From Desulfobacteraceae bacterium (GTDB lineage Bacteria; Desulfobacterota; Desulfobacteria; Desulfobacterales; Desulfosalsimonadaceae), in assembly GCA_003597945.1 (NCBI GenBank), contig QZJS01000055.1, positions 1 through 42,534 on the forward strand: 42,534 nucleotides of DNA, read 5' to 3'. The notes beneath the pieces were generated by a model. That model saw only the letters and a list, made by a program, of their open reading frames with translations. It made no database searches and was not told the DNA's origin. The position numbers and the translations under genes were made by a program. Below, piece after piece: positions 1-8,265 of this stretch; position 1 is the first letter of the stretch; every line of letters begins with the position of its first letter.

Positions 1-327
1 GTTTTTAGGCCGGTTGAGTTGCGGAAGCAGCATTTGTCGGTCTTCGATTTCATATCTTGAGTTGGAGGCTTTTGCTCCGCCGTTTCCATTGCCGCGGGCA
101 ACTTCGAGTAAAAAATTAACCGGACCCGCCACCCGCTGTAGCTCCTTTTGGATCATATCACCGAAATGCTCAATGATCCGCTTTTTGATAAAACCGTTCG
201 GGCATGAAAGGACCATGCCTTCACCGTTGCTTTTGATGAAGCGAAGCGGCTCAATCCACATATGATAGGCATGCGGAGGGGTATTTTCCCTGATCGAATT
301 CTTGACTTTTTCCCATACTGATTCCAT
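1..327 (-). CDS. dnaA: Chromosomal replication initiator DnaA, N-terminal part (runs off the left edge)
   Basis: Reading the minus strand from the ATG at 327 gives 109 codons without a stop up to the window edge. The protein begins MESVWEKVKNSI and continues with a pattern typical of DnaA domain I: a Trp-x-x-x-Leu motif (HMWIEPLRF, about residues 23-31), then CPNGFIKKRIIEHF (about 42-55), which matches the conserved 'PN.F...W/I...' helix of the family. Domain I binds helicase DnaB and regulators; the AAA+ and DNA-binding domains lie outside the window. An AAGGAT ribosome-binding site sits about 8 nt upstream of the ATG. The residues after about 80 look like the variable linker (Gly/Asn-rich). 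The call rests on about 80 aligned residues only, so it is strong but not certain. Confidence 0.85.
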   Translation of the reverse strand, partial: MESVWEKVKNSIRENTPPHAYHMWIEPLRFIKSNGEGMVLSCPNGFIKKRIIEHFGDMIQKELQRVAGPVNFLLEVARGNGNGGAKASNSRYEIEDRQMLLPQLNRPKN

Positions 328-1013
328 ACAGACATCCTTACCTGCTCGAAAAAGCAACACGACCCTGAAAAATCGACTTGTTGCACAGATTAAAATCGGT
401 TAAAAAGACTTTGGCGAAACATCAATGCATTGTGGACGGAAGATCTCCGGATTTTTCCAGGACCCTGCATGGTGGGAGTGATCCTGAAAAAGCAAAACAG
501 AAGTTGGGACCTCTTATAGGGCAACTGAACCGATCCGTCAAACCAGAACAGCACCGGCATTTGATAATGCGCCTTGGGACTTGTTGACAAAATATATCTA
601 CCTGATTCAATAAGCATTCTAAAAATGAAATATGTTAAGTTACCAGAAAAGATAGATAAACCGTGAGCAGGCAAAAATCCAATGGATATAAGCCAATTTG
701 CCGATGCCGCCCTCAAGAACCCTGGAAACAAAAATTTCACATACGCTCTTATTCTTTAAATTTCTTAAAAATTCATTAAATTTTGACAGTTTTGTGACAA
801 TTTGTGTTTTGCGTTTATGGAAACGCGTTATTTGTGACACGAATTCGAATGTTTGCGGCAAATGTAGGAATATTCTGACATAAAAATAATAAAACCGTGT
901 CGCATCAAGGAAGGCGGGCTCTCACGCCGTGGCAGGTTTTCACAAAACAGGCGGCCCAGACAGCTCAGGATGCTCATCTCAAAACAATAAATTTGAAAGA
1001 AACGTGATCCCTT
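328..1013. other. Long AT-rich gap between divergent dnaA and the muramidase gene
   Basis: This 686-bp stretch has no convincing gene; the open frames in it have no signal, domain or ribosome-binding site. It becomes very AT-rich at about 730-790. A perfect hairpin GCGTTT-ATGG-AAACGC lies at 811-826. Position upstream of dnaA makes it a place where an origin could sit, but I found no perfect TTATNCACA DnaA box on either strand, only copies with two or more mismatches (for example near 380 and 935). It must carry the promoters of both flanking genes; I could not pick them out. Confidence 0.4.
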
Positions 1014-2189
1014 ATGGCGACAGTGACCACTGGACTCCAGCAATTAATAAATTCAGCGCCGGCCAGCGTCCGCGGCAAGCGACTGGGCCTGCTGTGCAAC
1101 CCCGCATCCATAGACACGGATTACCGGCATGCCCGGGATCTGATCCATACTGCTTTTCCCGGATGGCTGGCGGCCCTGTTTTCTCCTCAGCACGGATTTT
1201 ATGCTGAAAAACAGGATAACATGATCGAATCGGACGACATCATCGATCCGGGGCTGAAAATCCCGATTTTCAGCCTTTACGGCAAAACCCGGGTCCCGAC
1301 GATGAAAATGTTGGAATGCATTGATGTGCTGGTGGTGGATCTCCAGGATGTGGGGACCCGGGTTTATACTTTTCCGGCCACGCTTTCCTATTGCATGGAA
1401 CAGGCGGCCGGGGCCGGCAAGCATGTGGTGGTGCTGGACCGGCCCAATCCCGTCAGCGGTAACCGGGTGGAAGGCAACTGCCTTTCACCGGATTTTTATT
1501 CCTTTGTTGGCCGGTATCCGATCCCCATGCGCCACGGGCTGACCATCGGCGAATACGCATCATTTATAAACACGGAATTTAATATCGGGTGTTCTTTAGA
1601 AATCATCCCCATGAAAGGCTGGCGCCGCGACATGTATTTTACGGAGACCGGCCTGCCCTGGGTACCGCCTTCACCCAATCTGCCGACGCCCGCTTCGGCG
1701 AATGTCTATCCCGGCCAGGTGATATGGGAAGGTACCAATATTTCGGAAGGACGGGGCACCACTCTGCCTTTTGAAATGTTTGGGGCCCCGTTTCTGGACA
1801 CGGATAAAATCCTGTTGTTTTCAAAAAAGGAGGGAATCGCCGGATGCATCCTGCGGCCGGTGGTTTTTGAACCCACGGCCCACAAGTGGCAAGGCCGGCC
1901 ATGCCGGGGATTTCATATTCATATCACCGAACCGGATCAATATGATTCCTACACGACCTCACTGACCCTGCTGCAGGCAATTTTGCATCATCACAGAGAT
2001 CATTTTCAATGGAAGCCACCGCCATATGAATATGAAGAAGAAAAACTTCCCTTTGATCTGATCACCGGAGACATCGGCATCCGAAAACGGATTGAAGCCT
2101 TTGAATCCGTCGCCGCGATCCAAAAAGACTGGAGCGAACAAACCGCAGATTATATATCCCGGGCGCGATCTTATCACCTGTATGATTGA
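1014..2189 (+). CDS. DUF1343 / NamZ-like exo-beta-N-acetylmuramidase
   Basis: This 391-residue protein matches the DUF1343 family, whose Bacillus member NamZ removes terminal MurNAc from peptidoglycan fragments. Visible family landmarks are GLLCNPASID near residue 25, the LFSPQHGFY segment near 60, VVDLQDVGTRVYTF near 107-120, the VLDRPNP segment near 140, and the EGTNISEGRGTT segment near 240. The length is usual for the family. No signal peptide is visible: the N-terminus is polar, so either the enzyme acts in the cytoplasm on imported muropeptides or the start is further upstream, where I see no good alternative. The ribosome-binding site is weak (GAAAGAAACG). The MurU-AmgK-like fusion gene 3.4 kb downstream would use the MurNAc released; that link is an inference. 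Confidence 0.85.
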   Translation: MATVTTGLQQLINSAPASVRGKRLGLLCNPASIDTDYRHARDLIHTAFPGWLAALFSPQHGFYAEKQDNMIESDDIIDPGLKIPIFSLYGKTRVPTMKMLECIDVLVVDLQDVGTRVYTFPATLSYCMEQAAGAGKHVVVLDRPNPVSGNRVEGNCLSPDFYSFVGRYPIPMRHGLTIGEYASFINTEFNIGCSLEIIPMKGWRRDMYFTETGLPWVPPSPNLPTPASANVYPGQVIWEGTNISEGRGTTLPFEMFGAPFLDTDKILLFSKKEGIAGCILRPVVFEPTAHKWQGRPCRGFHIHITEPDQYDSYTTSLTLLQAILHHHRDHFQWKPPPYEYEEEKLPFDLITGDIGIRKRIEAFESVAAIQKDWSEQTADYISRARSYHLYD

Positions 2190-2238
2190 TGGATCGTGAA
2201 AAAAGCCGACTCAACACCAGCGCCATGCGCACGAACAA

Positions 2239-2269
2239 AAAACCCCCGGGCTTGCGCACCGGGGGTTTT
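2239..2269. terminator. Bidirectional intrinsic terminator
   Basis: A perfect 11-bp stem, AAAACCCCCGG paired with CCGGGGGTTTT around a 9-nt loop, lies between the convergent NamZ-like gene and the small membrane-protein gene. The A/T ends of the stem supply a U-tract on either strand, so it can end both transcripts. Confidence 0.85.
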
Positions 2270-2294
2270 ATAAAAATTTTATGTAAATTAAGGT

Positions 2295-2579
2295 CTATTT
2301 TTTGTCTTTGAGGGCATCGAGCTCTTTTTTCAGCTCCTCATTTTCCTGTTTAAATTTATCCAGGTCGGATTCCGCGCCCATGTCCGCCGGGGCAACGCCG
2401 TTTTCACGCTGCCAGGTATCTTTCAATTCATCAAATCCCAGGTATAGGGCCAGGCATCCTCCCAGCAGAAGCATCACCGGGATTGAGCCCGCCAGGAGCT
2501 GCAGAAACGCGGAAAACCAAATCGCCAGAAAAATCGCCCCAAGAACGGCTGCTATCGCCCCACCTATCAAAGTTTTCAT
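2295..2579 (-). CDS. Small membrane protein with C-terminal coiled coil, function unknown
   Basis: The 94-residue product begins MKTLIGGAIAAVLGAIFL. It has two hydrophobic segments (about residues 3-28 and 32-48), each long enough to span the membrane, then a charged tail. Residues 70-94 (DLDKFKQENEELKKELDAL) show a heptad-like Leu/Phe spacing with alternating Lys and Glu, which suggests a short cytoplasmic coiled coil. A strong ribosome-binding site, AAAGGAGG, precedes the ATG by about 10 nt, so it is very likely translated. It is transcribed alone, towards the shared terminator. I do not recognise the family. Confidence 0.75.
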   Translation of the reverse strand: MKTLIGGAIAAVLGAIFLAIWFSAFLQLLAGSIPVMLLLGGCLALYLGFDELKDTWQRENGVAPADMGAESDLDKFKQENEELKKELDALKDKK

Positions 2580-2908
2580 ACCGCCGAATCCTCCTTTAAA
2601 TTAATCATTCATGTGTACTAAATATGTTTGTAAAAATCCATTTTCATCCGGATAAGATTAACGTGCTCTGTTAACACAATTGTTTTTTCAACGCAAGGCA
2701 AAATTTCAAAATTTCGGCGCCGCGGTTGCCGCCAGGCCAGCCGGATTAAGGCGCTGGACAAAAAGATTATCCCCTTGCAAACCTTTTGGCAAGTTGTTAA
2801 CTTTGCGATAACATCATTTCAGCCTGCGGCGCAATTTGCGATATTACCGGTCAGGGACGGTTTACCGACCATGAAAATATTGCGGGGCGCAATAACCGTC
2901 TTCTCAGG
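2580..2908. other. Intergenic gap upstream of plsB
   Basis: About 330 bp separate the divergent small membrane-protein gene and plsB. I see no gene, RNA or clear promoter here. GTTAAC occurs at two places (about 2670 and 2796), and an imperfect hairpin CTTGC-N10-GCAAG lies near 2774-2794; neither has a recognised meaning. Confidence 0.3.
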
Positions 2909-2920
2909 ATGCTTTATGCG

Positions 2921-5551
2921 ATGAAAAACACGTCGATCAAATCGGTCATGCTCGGATGGATGAAAACAAAACTGGCAAATACGCGCAATTATTTCGCCTG
3001 TTATCTACCCCCGGATACGGGGTTTTTGTCCCAGTTCATCTTAAAACTGATATTTTCCGGCATCAAGATCCCGGATGAAAAAACCGCGTTACACAAATCA
3101 ACGGATGATCCGCGCATTCTCATTTTTGTTAATAAATACAAAAGTTACTTTGAATTTTTTTTCTACCACACCCGCTACCGCTACGCAGGACTCCCCTATC
3201 CTTCCATTGGTTTTGATTATAAAATCTTTTTCTGGCAGCCGGCCATCCGATTCTTTAAAATCATCTTTTCCCATATTCATCACTTTTTCAAGCACCTGAC
3301 ACTGCCCAATGCGTATAAGAGCGGGTACATTCATGAAAAACTGCTCGAAGGCGACTCGGCTCTGCTCTCCCTGATGGAAAAAAAAGGATTTTACCGCCGT
3401 TTCATCAAGGAAAAACCCGACCCCCTGCATTATCTGATCGAGATGCAAAAAACCATAGACCGGCCCATCGTCTTTGTTCCCCAGATTATCCTTTACAGCC
3501 GCGCGCCGCAGACAACCCAACTTTCCTTAGCCGATATGCTAATGGGCACCATTGAAAATCCCGGAAGGACCCGCCGGCTGTTTAACCTTTTGAAAAATCC
3601 TAAAAAAATATTCATTGAAACCTGCGACCCCATCACGCTGACGGAATTTATCAACCGACCCGACATACGGGAGTTGAGCTCCCGGAACCAGGCGGTGATG
3701 CTCCGACGGCACATGGTGACCCTGATCAACCGCCACCGCCAGAGCATCACCGGACCCGTTCTAAAGTCCCGGCTGGAAATCCGCGAGGAGCTGCTGACCA
3801 ATCCCGCGTTGCAAAAAACCATCGCCGAATATGCCGAGCAACAAAATCTCTCCATTTACGAAGCCCAGGGGCAGGCCGCCGACTTTCTCGATGAAATCGC
3901 CTCAAATTATAATCTGAAAACCATCCGTTTCCTGGATGTGGCCCTGCGTTGGATGTTTAAGCATATTTTCGACGGCATGGTCATTGACCAGGACGGACTT
4001 GACCGCCTCAAGCAGGTTTCACGGAAAGGACCGCTGATCCTGGCTCCCTGTCATAAAAGTCATCTGGATTATCTGATTCTGCCGTATGTGTTCTTTAACA
4101 ACAATATGCCATGCCCGCTGATCGCCGCCGGCAAGAACCTCTCTTTCTGGCCCCTGGGACCTATCTTCAGGGGCGGAGGCGCGTTTTTCCTGCGCCGGTC
4201 TTTTAAAGGCGAAATCCTTTATCCCAAAATATTTGACGCCTACCTGCAGAAAATTTTAGATGAGGGATTTCACGTCAAGTTTTTCATCGAAGGCGGCCGG
4301 AGCCGCACCGGCAAAGTGCTGATGCCCAAAATCGGTTTTTTATCTCTGCTGGTGGAGGCGTATCTGAAGAACAACTGGGATGACATGTATTTTGCCCCCA
4401 TATACGTGGGATATGACCGGGTTCTTGAGGAAAAAGCCTATATACATGAACTGGAAGGAGGAAAAAAAACACCGGAAAACCTGATCAATGTCATCCGTGC
4501 CAGAAAATTTCTAAAACGCAAATACGGTAAAATCTATGTGAATTTCCACGAACCGCTTTCGCTCAAAGCGTACCTGTCCCAGACCCATCTTTCCATTACC
4601 GACCTTCCCAAACCACAGCAGAAAGACATCTATCAAAATTTCGGGGAAAAGATTCTTTCCTCCATCAACCGGTCGGCGGTGGTCACCCCGCATGCGATCA
4701 TCGCCGCCGTGATCTTAAACGGCGCGCCCAAGCGGTTTTATTACAAGCAGGTAATGGACCATGCTGAAACCTATCTCACCTATCTGGTTTCCCAGGATAT
4801 AAACCTGGCCGACACGTTGGTCATGGATCGCACCAGCGCGTTTAACCTTGTGCTGGAGGCCTTTGCGCAGAACAAGGAGATCGAAAAAAGCGCATCGGAA
4901 TTTTCCCTCTCGACCCAGGCCAATCCCCTGTTTAAAATCAACGAATCCAAACGCCCGACATTAGATTATTACAAAAACAGCGGCGTCACTTTTTTTATAC
5001 CGGCGGCCTTTACGGCCATGGCCATTTTAAAGACCGATGCCTTCCAGTTTTCCGGCGGCGACCTGCATGCCAGCTACAAATTTTTAAAAGAGCTGTTTAA
5101 AAACGAATTCGTGTTCGATCCGGAACAGCCGGTGGATTTCGCGGTGCGCAAAACCCTCAAGGCATTCATAACCGACGCCATCATCATGCCGCACCCCACC
5201 CTGCCGGACACCTACAACCTGACATCCAACGGATACCGGAAACTCAATATGTTTGCGGCGTTTCTGACGCCGTATTTCGAATCCTACTGGGTGGTGCTCA
5301 ACTTTTTCATGAAATACACCCGCAAGCCCGTTTCCGAAACCCGAAATTATTTACGAAAAATTCAGGCATTGGGCAGCCGGATGTACAAACGAAAGGAAAT
5401 CGAGAGGATCGAGGCCCTGTCAAGGATCAATTACCAGAATGCGGTGACCTTCTTTACGACCCACGGCATTATCGAACCTGAAAACAGCAAGGAACAGATC
5501 GATTTTTATGTGGACACCTTCCAGCGATATCGCCGTTATCTGCCGCAGTAG
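2921..5551 (+). CDS. plsB: Glycerol-3-phosphate 1-O-acyltransferase PlsB
   Basis: PlsB transfers an acyl chain to sn-glycerol 3-phosphate, the first step of phospholipid synthesis, at the inner face of the cytoplasmic membrane. The protein has about 876 residues, close to the usual PlsB size of about 800. Counting from the upstream ATG at 2909, the acyltransferase block signatures are HKSHLDYL at 382-389 (the HX4D catalytic motif), GGAFFLRRSF near 423, and FIEGGRSRTGK near 458-468. A long N-terminal helical region and a C-terminal region of about 350 residues surround the catalytic domain, as in the family. I chose the ATG at 2921 because CAGGA lies 11 nt before it; the in-frame ATG at 2909 has no ribosome-binding site. 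The gene is followed 72 bp later by the MurU-AmgK-like gene on the same strand. Confidence 0.9.
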   Translation: MKNTSIKSVMLGWMKTKLANTRNYFACYLPPDTGFLSQFILKLIFSGIKIPDEKTALHKSTDDPRILIFVNKYKSYFEFFFYHTRYRYAGLPYPSIGFDYKIFFWQPAIRFFKIIFSHIHHFFKHLTLPNAYKSGYIHEKLLEGDSALLSLMEKKGFYRRFIKEKPDPLHYLIEMQKTIDRPIVFVPQIILYSRAPQTTQLSLADMLMGTIENPGRTRRLFNLLKNPKKIFIETCDPITLTEFINRPDIRELSSRNQAVMLRRHMVTLINRHRQSITGPVLKSRLEIREELLTNPALQKTIAEYAEQQNLSIYEAQGQAADFLDEIASNYNLKTIRFLDVALRWMFKHIFDGMVIDQDGLDRLKQVSRKGPLILAPCHKSHLDYLILPYVFFNNNMPCPLIAAGKNLSFWPLGPIFRGGGAFFLRRSFKGEILYPKIFDAYLQKILDEGFHVKFFIEGGRSRTGKVLMPKIGFLSLLVEAYLKNNWDDMYFAPIYVGYDRVLEEKAYIHELEGGKKTPENLINVIRARKFLKRKYGKIYVNFHEPLSLKAYLSQTHLSITDLPKPQQKDIYQNFGEKILSSINRSAVVTPHAIIAAVILNGAPKRFYYKQVMDHAETYLTYLVSQDINLADTLVMDRTSAFNLVLEAFAQNKEIEKSASEFSLSTQANPLFKINESKRPTLDYYKNSGVTFFIPAAFTAMAILKTDAFQFSGGDLHASYKFLKELFKNEFVFDPEQPVDFAVRKTLKAFITDAIIMPHPTLPDTYNLTSNGYRKLNMFAAFLTPYFESYWVVLNFFMKYTRKPVSETRNYLRKIQALGSRMYKRKEIERIEALSRINYQNAVTFFTTHGIIEPENSKEQIDFYVDTFQRYRRYLPQ

Positions 5552-5623
5552 CGCCGCCGGTAAGGACCTTGGGTTCCCCGGGAGACCGTGCGAAAAATTT
5601 TGCGCCGAAAATGACGGGTCCTC

Positions 5624-7348
5624 ATGAAAGCCCTGATCCTGGCAGCCGGCTTCGGCACCCGGCTCCTGCCCCATACCCGCATCCTGCCCAAGCCGCTTTT
5701 TCCCATTGCGGGCCGGCCGGCCATTGATGTCCTGATTTGTCAACTGGCGCGCCAGGGATATGACCAAATCATCATCAATACCCATCACCTGCATGATGAT
5801 ATAAATACGTTTATACGGCAGCAAAACTATCCGATTGCCGTGACCGTCCGATTTGAGCCGGAAATCCTGGGAACCGGCGGGGCCATACGGAATGTGGCCG
5901 ATTTCATGGGGCACGAACCCTTCCTGGTCATCAACAGCGATATCTTCACGGATCTCGACATGGGCCGCATTATGCGGATTCACCAGGCCCACCCGCATCC
6001 GGTCACCCTGGTCATGCATGATTACCCGGAATTCAACAAGGTATGGGTCGATGCCATAGACCATGTAAAAAGTTTTGATCCTGCCGCGGCCCCGGCCGTT
6101 GATGCCGCCGGATGCCGGCTCCTGGCCTTTACCGGCATACAGGTTCTGGATCCTGAGGTGATAGACTTTATCCACGGGCAGGGCTTTTCCTCCAGCATTG
6201 ATGCGTATCGGAAAATGATCCGCCGGGGCCGCGTGGTGCAGGCCCATATCGTCAGGGGCCATCGGTGGCACGATATCGGTTCCCCGGCCGGGTACGCGGA
6301 TGCCGTTATGGATGCCGCCGGGCCGGCGGCTTTTGACAAGGCCTTCGGCCGCAAACCCCATATGCCCTTAACAAAGACGCGCCTGGCCGGAGACGGGTCA
6401 GACCGCAAATGGTACCGGCTCTCATCCGGAGACCGGCGGCTGATCGTAGCGGATCACGGCATCCGGATGCCCGGCAAGTCTTCGGCGTATCCCGCTTCGG
6501 AAGCCGCCGCCTTTGTCCGCATCGGAGAACATCTTCTTGAAAAAGGAATCAACGTTGCCCGGATTTATGACCATGATGAATTTTCCGGCCTGGTCTTTGT
6601 GGCCGACCTTGGGGATGAAAACCTGCAAGCCCGCGTCGGCCGGGCTGCGGATAAAAAGGAGATCATCGACTGCTACAAAAAAGTGATCGATGCCCTGATC
6701 CCCATGTCGGTCCTTGGCAGTGAAGGCTTTGACCCCGCATGGACCTGCCAGACCCCCGCATATGACCGGCAACTGATCCTGGAGCGGGAGTGCCGGTATT
6801 TCGTGGAGGCGTTTTTAAACGGATACCTGGACATGGGAATCGATTACGAAACGCTGGCGCCGGAATTTCAAAAACTCGCCGATCTGGCGACAGTTGACGC
6901 GGTCATCGGCTTCATGCACCGGGACCTGCAATCCAGAAATATCATGATCGCCCATGAGCGCCCCTTTTTCATCGATTTCCAGGGCGGCCGCCTGGGGCCC
7001 ATTCAATATGACCTGGCCTCCCTGCTAAATGATCCCTATGTGGATCTTTCCGAAAACACCTGTAATATCCTTCTCAACTATTACATGGACAAACTGGAGC
7101 AGGTACGTCCCATTAACCGCAAATCCTTTACCGCCGGCTATTATTTCTGCGGCATCACCCGGCTCCTGCAGGCACTGGGGGCCTTCGGCTATTTGACCCG
7201 CATCAAGGCAAAACCCGGTTTTGCGTCCTATATGCCGATCGCTTTGAAAACCCTTCAGAACCGCCTTGACAGCAACGCGCAAAACCTGTTTATACAATTA
7301 AGAGATACGGTCGTTTCCGCGCGCAAAAAACTAGCGTTACAGCGATAG
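5624..7348 (+). CDS. Fused nucleotidyltransferase (MurU-like) and sugar kinase (AmgK-like)
   Basis: The 574-residue protein joins two enzymes that are usually separate. Residues 1 to about 235 form a nucleotidyltransferase: it opens MKALILAAGFGTRLLP, with the GxGTR nucleotide loop and PKPLFPIAGRP at 23-33, and has the metal-binding Asp in VINSDIF near 104. This layout matches MurU, N-acetylmuramate alpha-1-phosphate uridylyltransferase. Residues of about 250 to 574 form an aminoglycoside-phosphotransferase-type kinase like AmgK: catalytic HRDLQSRNI begins at 432 and metal-binding DFQGGRLGP at 451. Together they would turn MurNAc into UDP-MurNAc in the cytoplasm, bypassing de novo synthesis. 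The NamZ-like muramidase upstream and DapB downstream fit a cell-wall salvage theme. The start is fixed by the GFGTR motif; the ribosome-binding site is weak. Other sugar specificities cannot be excluded. Confidence 0.8.
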   Translation: MKALILAAGFGTRLLPHTRILPKPLFPIAGRPAIDVLICQLARQGYDQIIINTHHLHDDINTFIRQQNYPIAVTVRFEPEILGTGGAIRNVADFMGHEPFLVINSDIFTDLDMGRIMRIHQAHPHPVTLVMHDYPEFNKVWVDAIDHVKSFDPAAAPAVDAAGCRLLAFTGIQVLDPEVIDFIHGQGFSSSIDAYRKMIRRGRVVQAHIVRGHRWHDIGSPAGYADAVMDAAGPAAFDKAFGRKPHMPLTKTRLAGDGSDRKWYRLSSGDRRLIVADHGIRMPGKSSAYPASEAAAFVRIGEHLLEKGINVARIYDHDEFSGLVFVADLGDENLQARVGRAADKKEIIDCYKKVIDALIPMSVLGSEGFDPAWTCQTPAYDRQLILERECRYFVEAFLNGYLDMGIDYETLAPEFQKLADLATVDAVIGFMHRDLQSRNIMIAHERPFFIDFQGGRLGPIQYDLASLLNDPYVDLSENTCNILLNYYMDKLEQVRPINRKSFTAGYYFCGITRLLQALGAFGYLTRIKAKPGFASYMPIALKTLQNRLDSNAQNLFIQLRDTVVSARKKLALQR

Positions 7349-7429
7349 ACTTGAAAAACGGCATCCCTGTGGTCAAGATGCGCAAATAATCATATCCGTG
7401 ACCTTAAAAAACATACAGCGAGGCTATTG

Positions 7430-8260
7430 ATGAATCCGATTCCCATCATGCTCAACGGACTTCCCGGAAATGTCGCCGCCATCATCGCCGGCCACCTGAT
7501 TTCAGATGACCGGTTCCACATGATCCCCTTTTCCCTGACCGGACCGGATATTACGGCGCCCTCACAAAAAATCGGAGCAACCGATATCGCGCTGGTCCGG
7601 CCTGAGGATAGGGACAACGTCATCGCCGAACTCAAGGCAAAACAAGGCCCTTTTATCACCATTGATTACACCGTGCCCGCGGCGGTCAACGACAATGCCC
7701 GTTTTTACCGCGACAACGGGCTCCCCTTTGTCATGGGCACCACCGGCGGGGACCGGGACCTGCTGGTCGAAACCGTCCGGTCATCTAATATATCCGCGGT
7801 AATCGCGCCCAACATGGCCAAACAGATCGTTGGATTGCAGGCCATGATGGCTTATGCGGCCGAACAGTTCCCTGGGTTGTTTTCCGGATACCACCTTGAT
7901 ATCGTGGAAAGCCACCAGCAGGGCAAGATCGACACTTCCGGCACGGCAAAGGCCATGGTGGGCTATTTCAACAAGCTCGGGATTCCTTTTTCAGAAGACC
8001 GGATCAAAAAAATCCGGGACCCGGAAACCCAGAAAAACCGGCTGGGGGTCCCCGAAGCTTATCTCGGAGGCCACGGCTGGCACACCTATAGCCTGGAATC
8101 GGCCGATAAAACCGCCAAATTCAGCTTCACCCACAATATCAACGGCAGAGACATCTATGCCGAGGGCACGGCCGATGCCGTGGTCTTTCTGGCCAAAAAA
8201 ATCGCCCAGGGCCAAAACGGAAAAGTTTATTCCATGATTGATGTGTTAAAAGGAGAATAA
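7430..8260 (+). CDS. dapB: 4-hydroxy-tetrahydrodipicolinate reductase, plant-type DapB
   Basis: DapB reduces the product of DapA with NAD(P)H on the way to meso-diaminopimelate and lysine. The 276-residue protein has MGTTGGDR near 102, APNMAKQIVGLQAM near 126, and ESHQQGKIDTSGTAKAM near 158-174, the counterpart of the substrate-binding E-H-K-SGT region of classical DapB. The HQ in place of HH, and the SGTAKAM form, resemble the plant and cyanobacterial type rather than the E. coli type. The N-terminus (IPIMLNGLPGNV) is a shortened version of the Rossmann loop, also seen in that subgroup. The ATG at 7430 is preferred over the TTG just before it. The stop codon overlaps the ribosome-binding site of the next gene, so the two are probably co-transcribed. 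Confidence 0.85.
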   Translation: MNPIPIMLNGLPGNVAAIIAGHLISDDRFHMIPFSLTGPDITAPSQKIGATDIALVRPEDRDNVIAELKAKQGPFITIDYTVPAAVNDNARFYRDNGLPFVMGTTGGDRDLLVETVRSSNISAVIAPNMAKQIVGLQAMMAYAAEQFPGLFSGYHLDIVESHQQGKIDTSGTAKAMVGYFNKLGIPFSEDRIKKIRDPETQKNRLGVPEAYLGGHGWHTYSLESADKTAKFSFTHNINGRDIYAEGTADAVVFLAKKIAQGQNGKVYSMIDVLKGE

Positions 8261-8265
8261 GCACG

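Noticed and set aside
390-740. 116-codon minus-strand frame upstream of dnaA
   Set aside because: No ribosome-binding site, domain or recognisable composition.
328-1013. Canonical replication origin with DnaA boxes
   Set aside because: No TTATNCACA match with fewer than two mismatches was found by eye.
5420-6361. Long minus-strand open frame (313 codons) opposite the plsB end and MurU-AmgK-like gene
   Set aside because: Antisense shadow without family features or ribosome-binding site.
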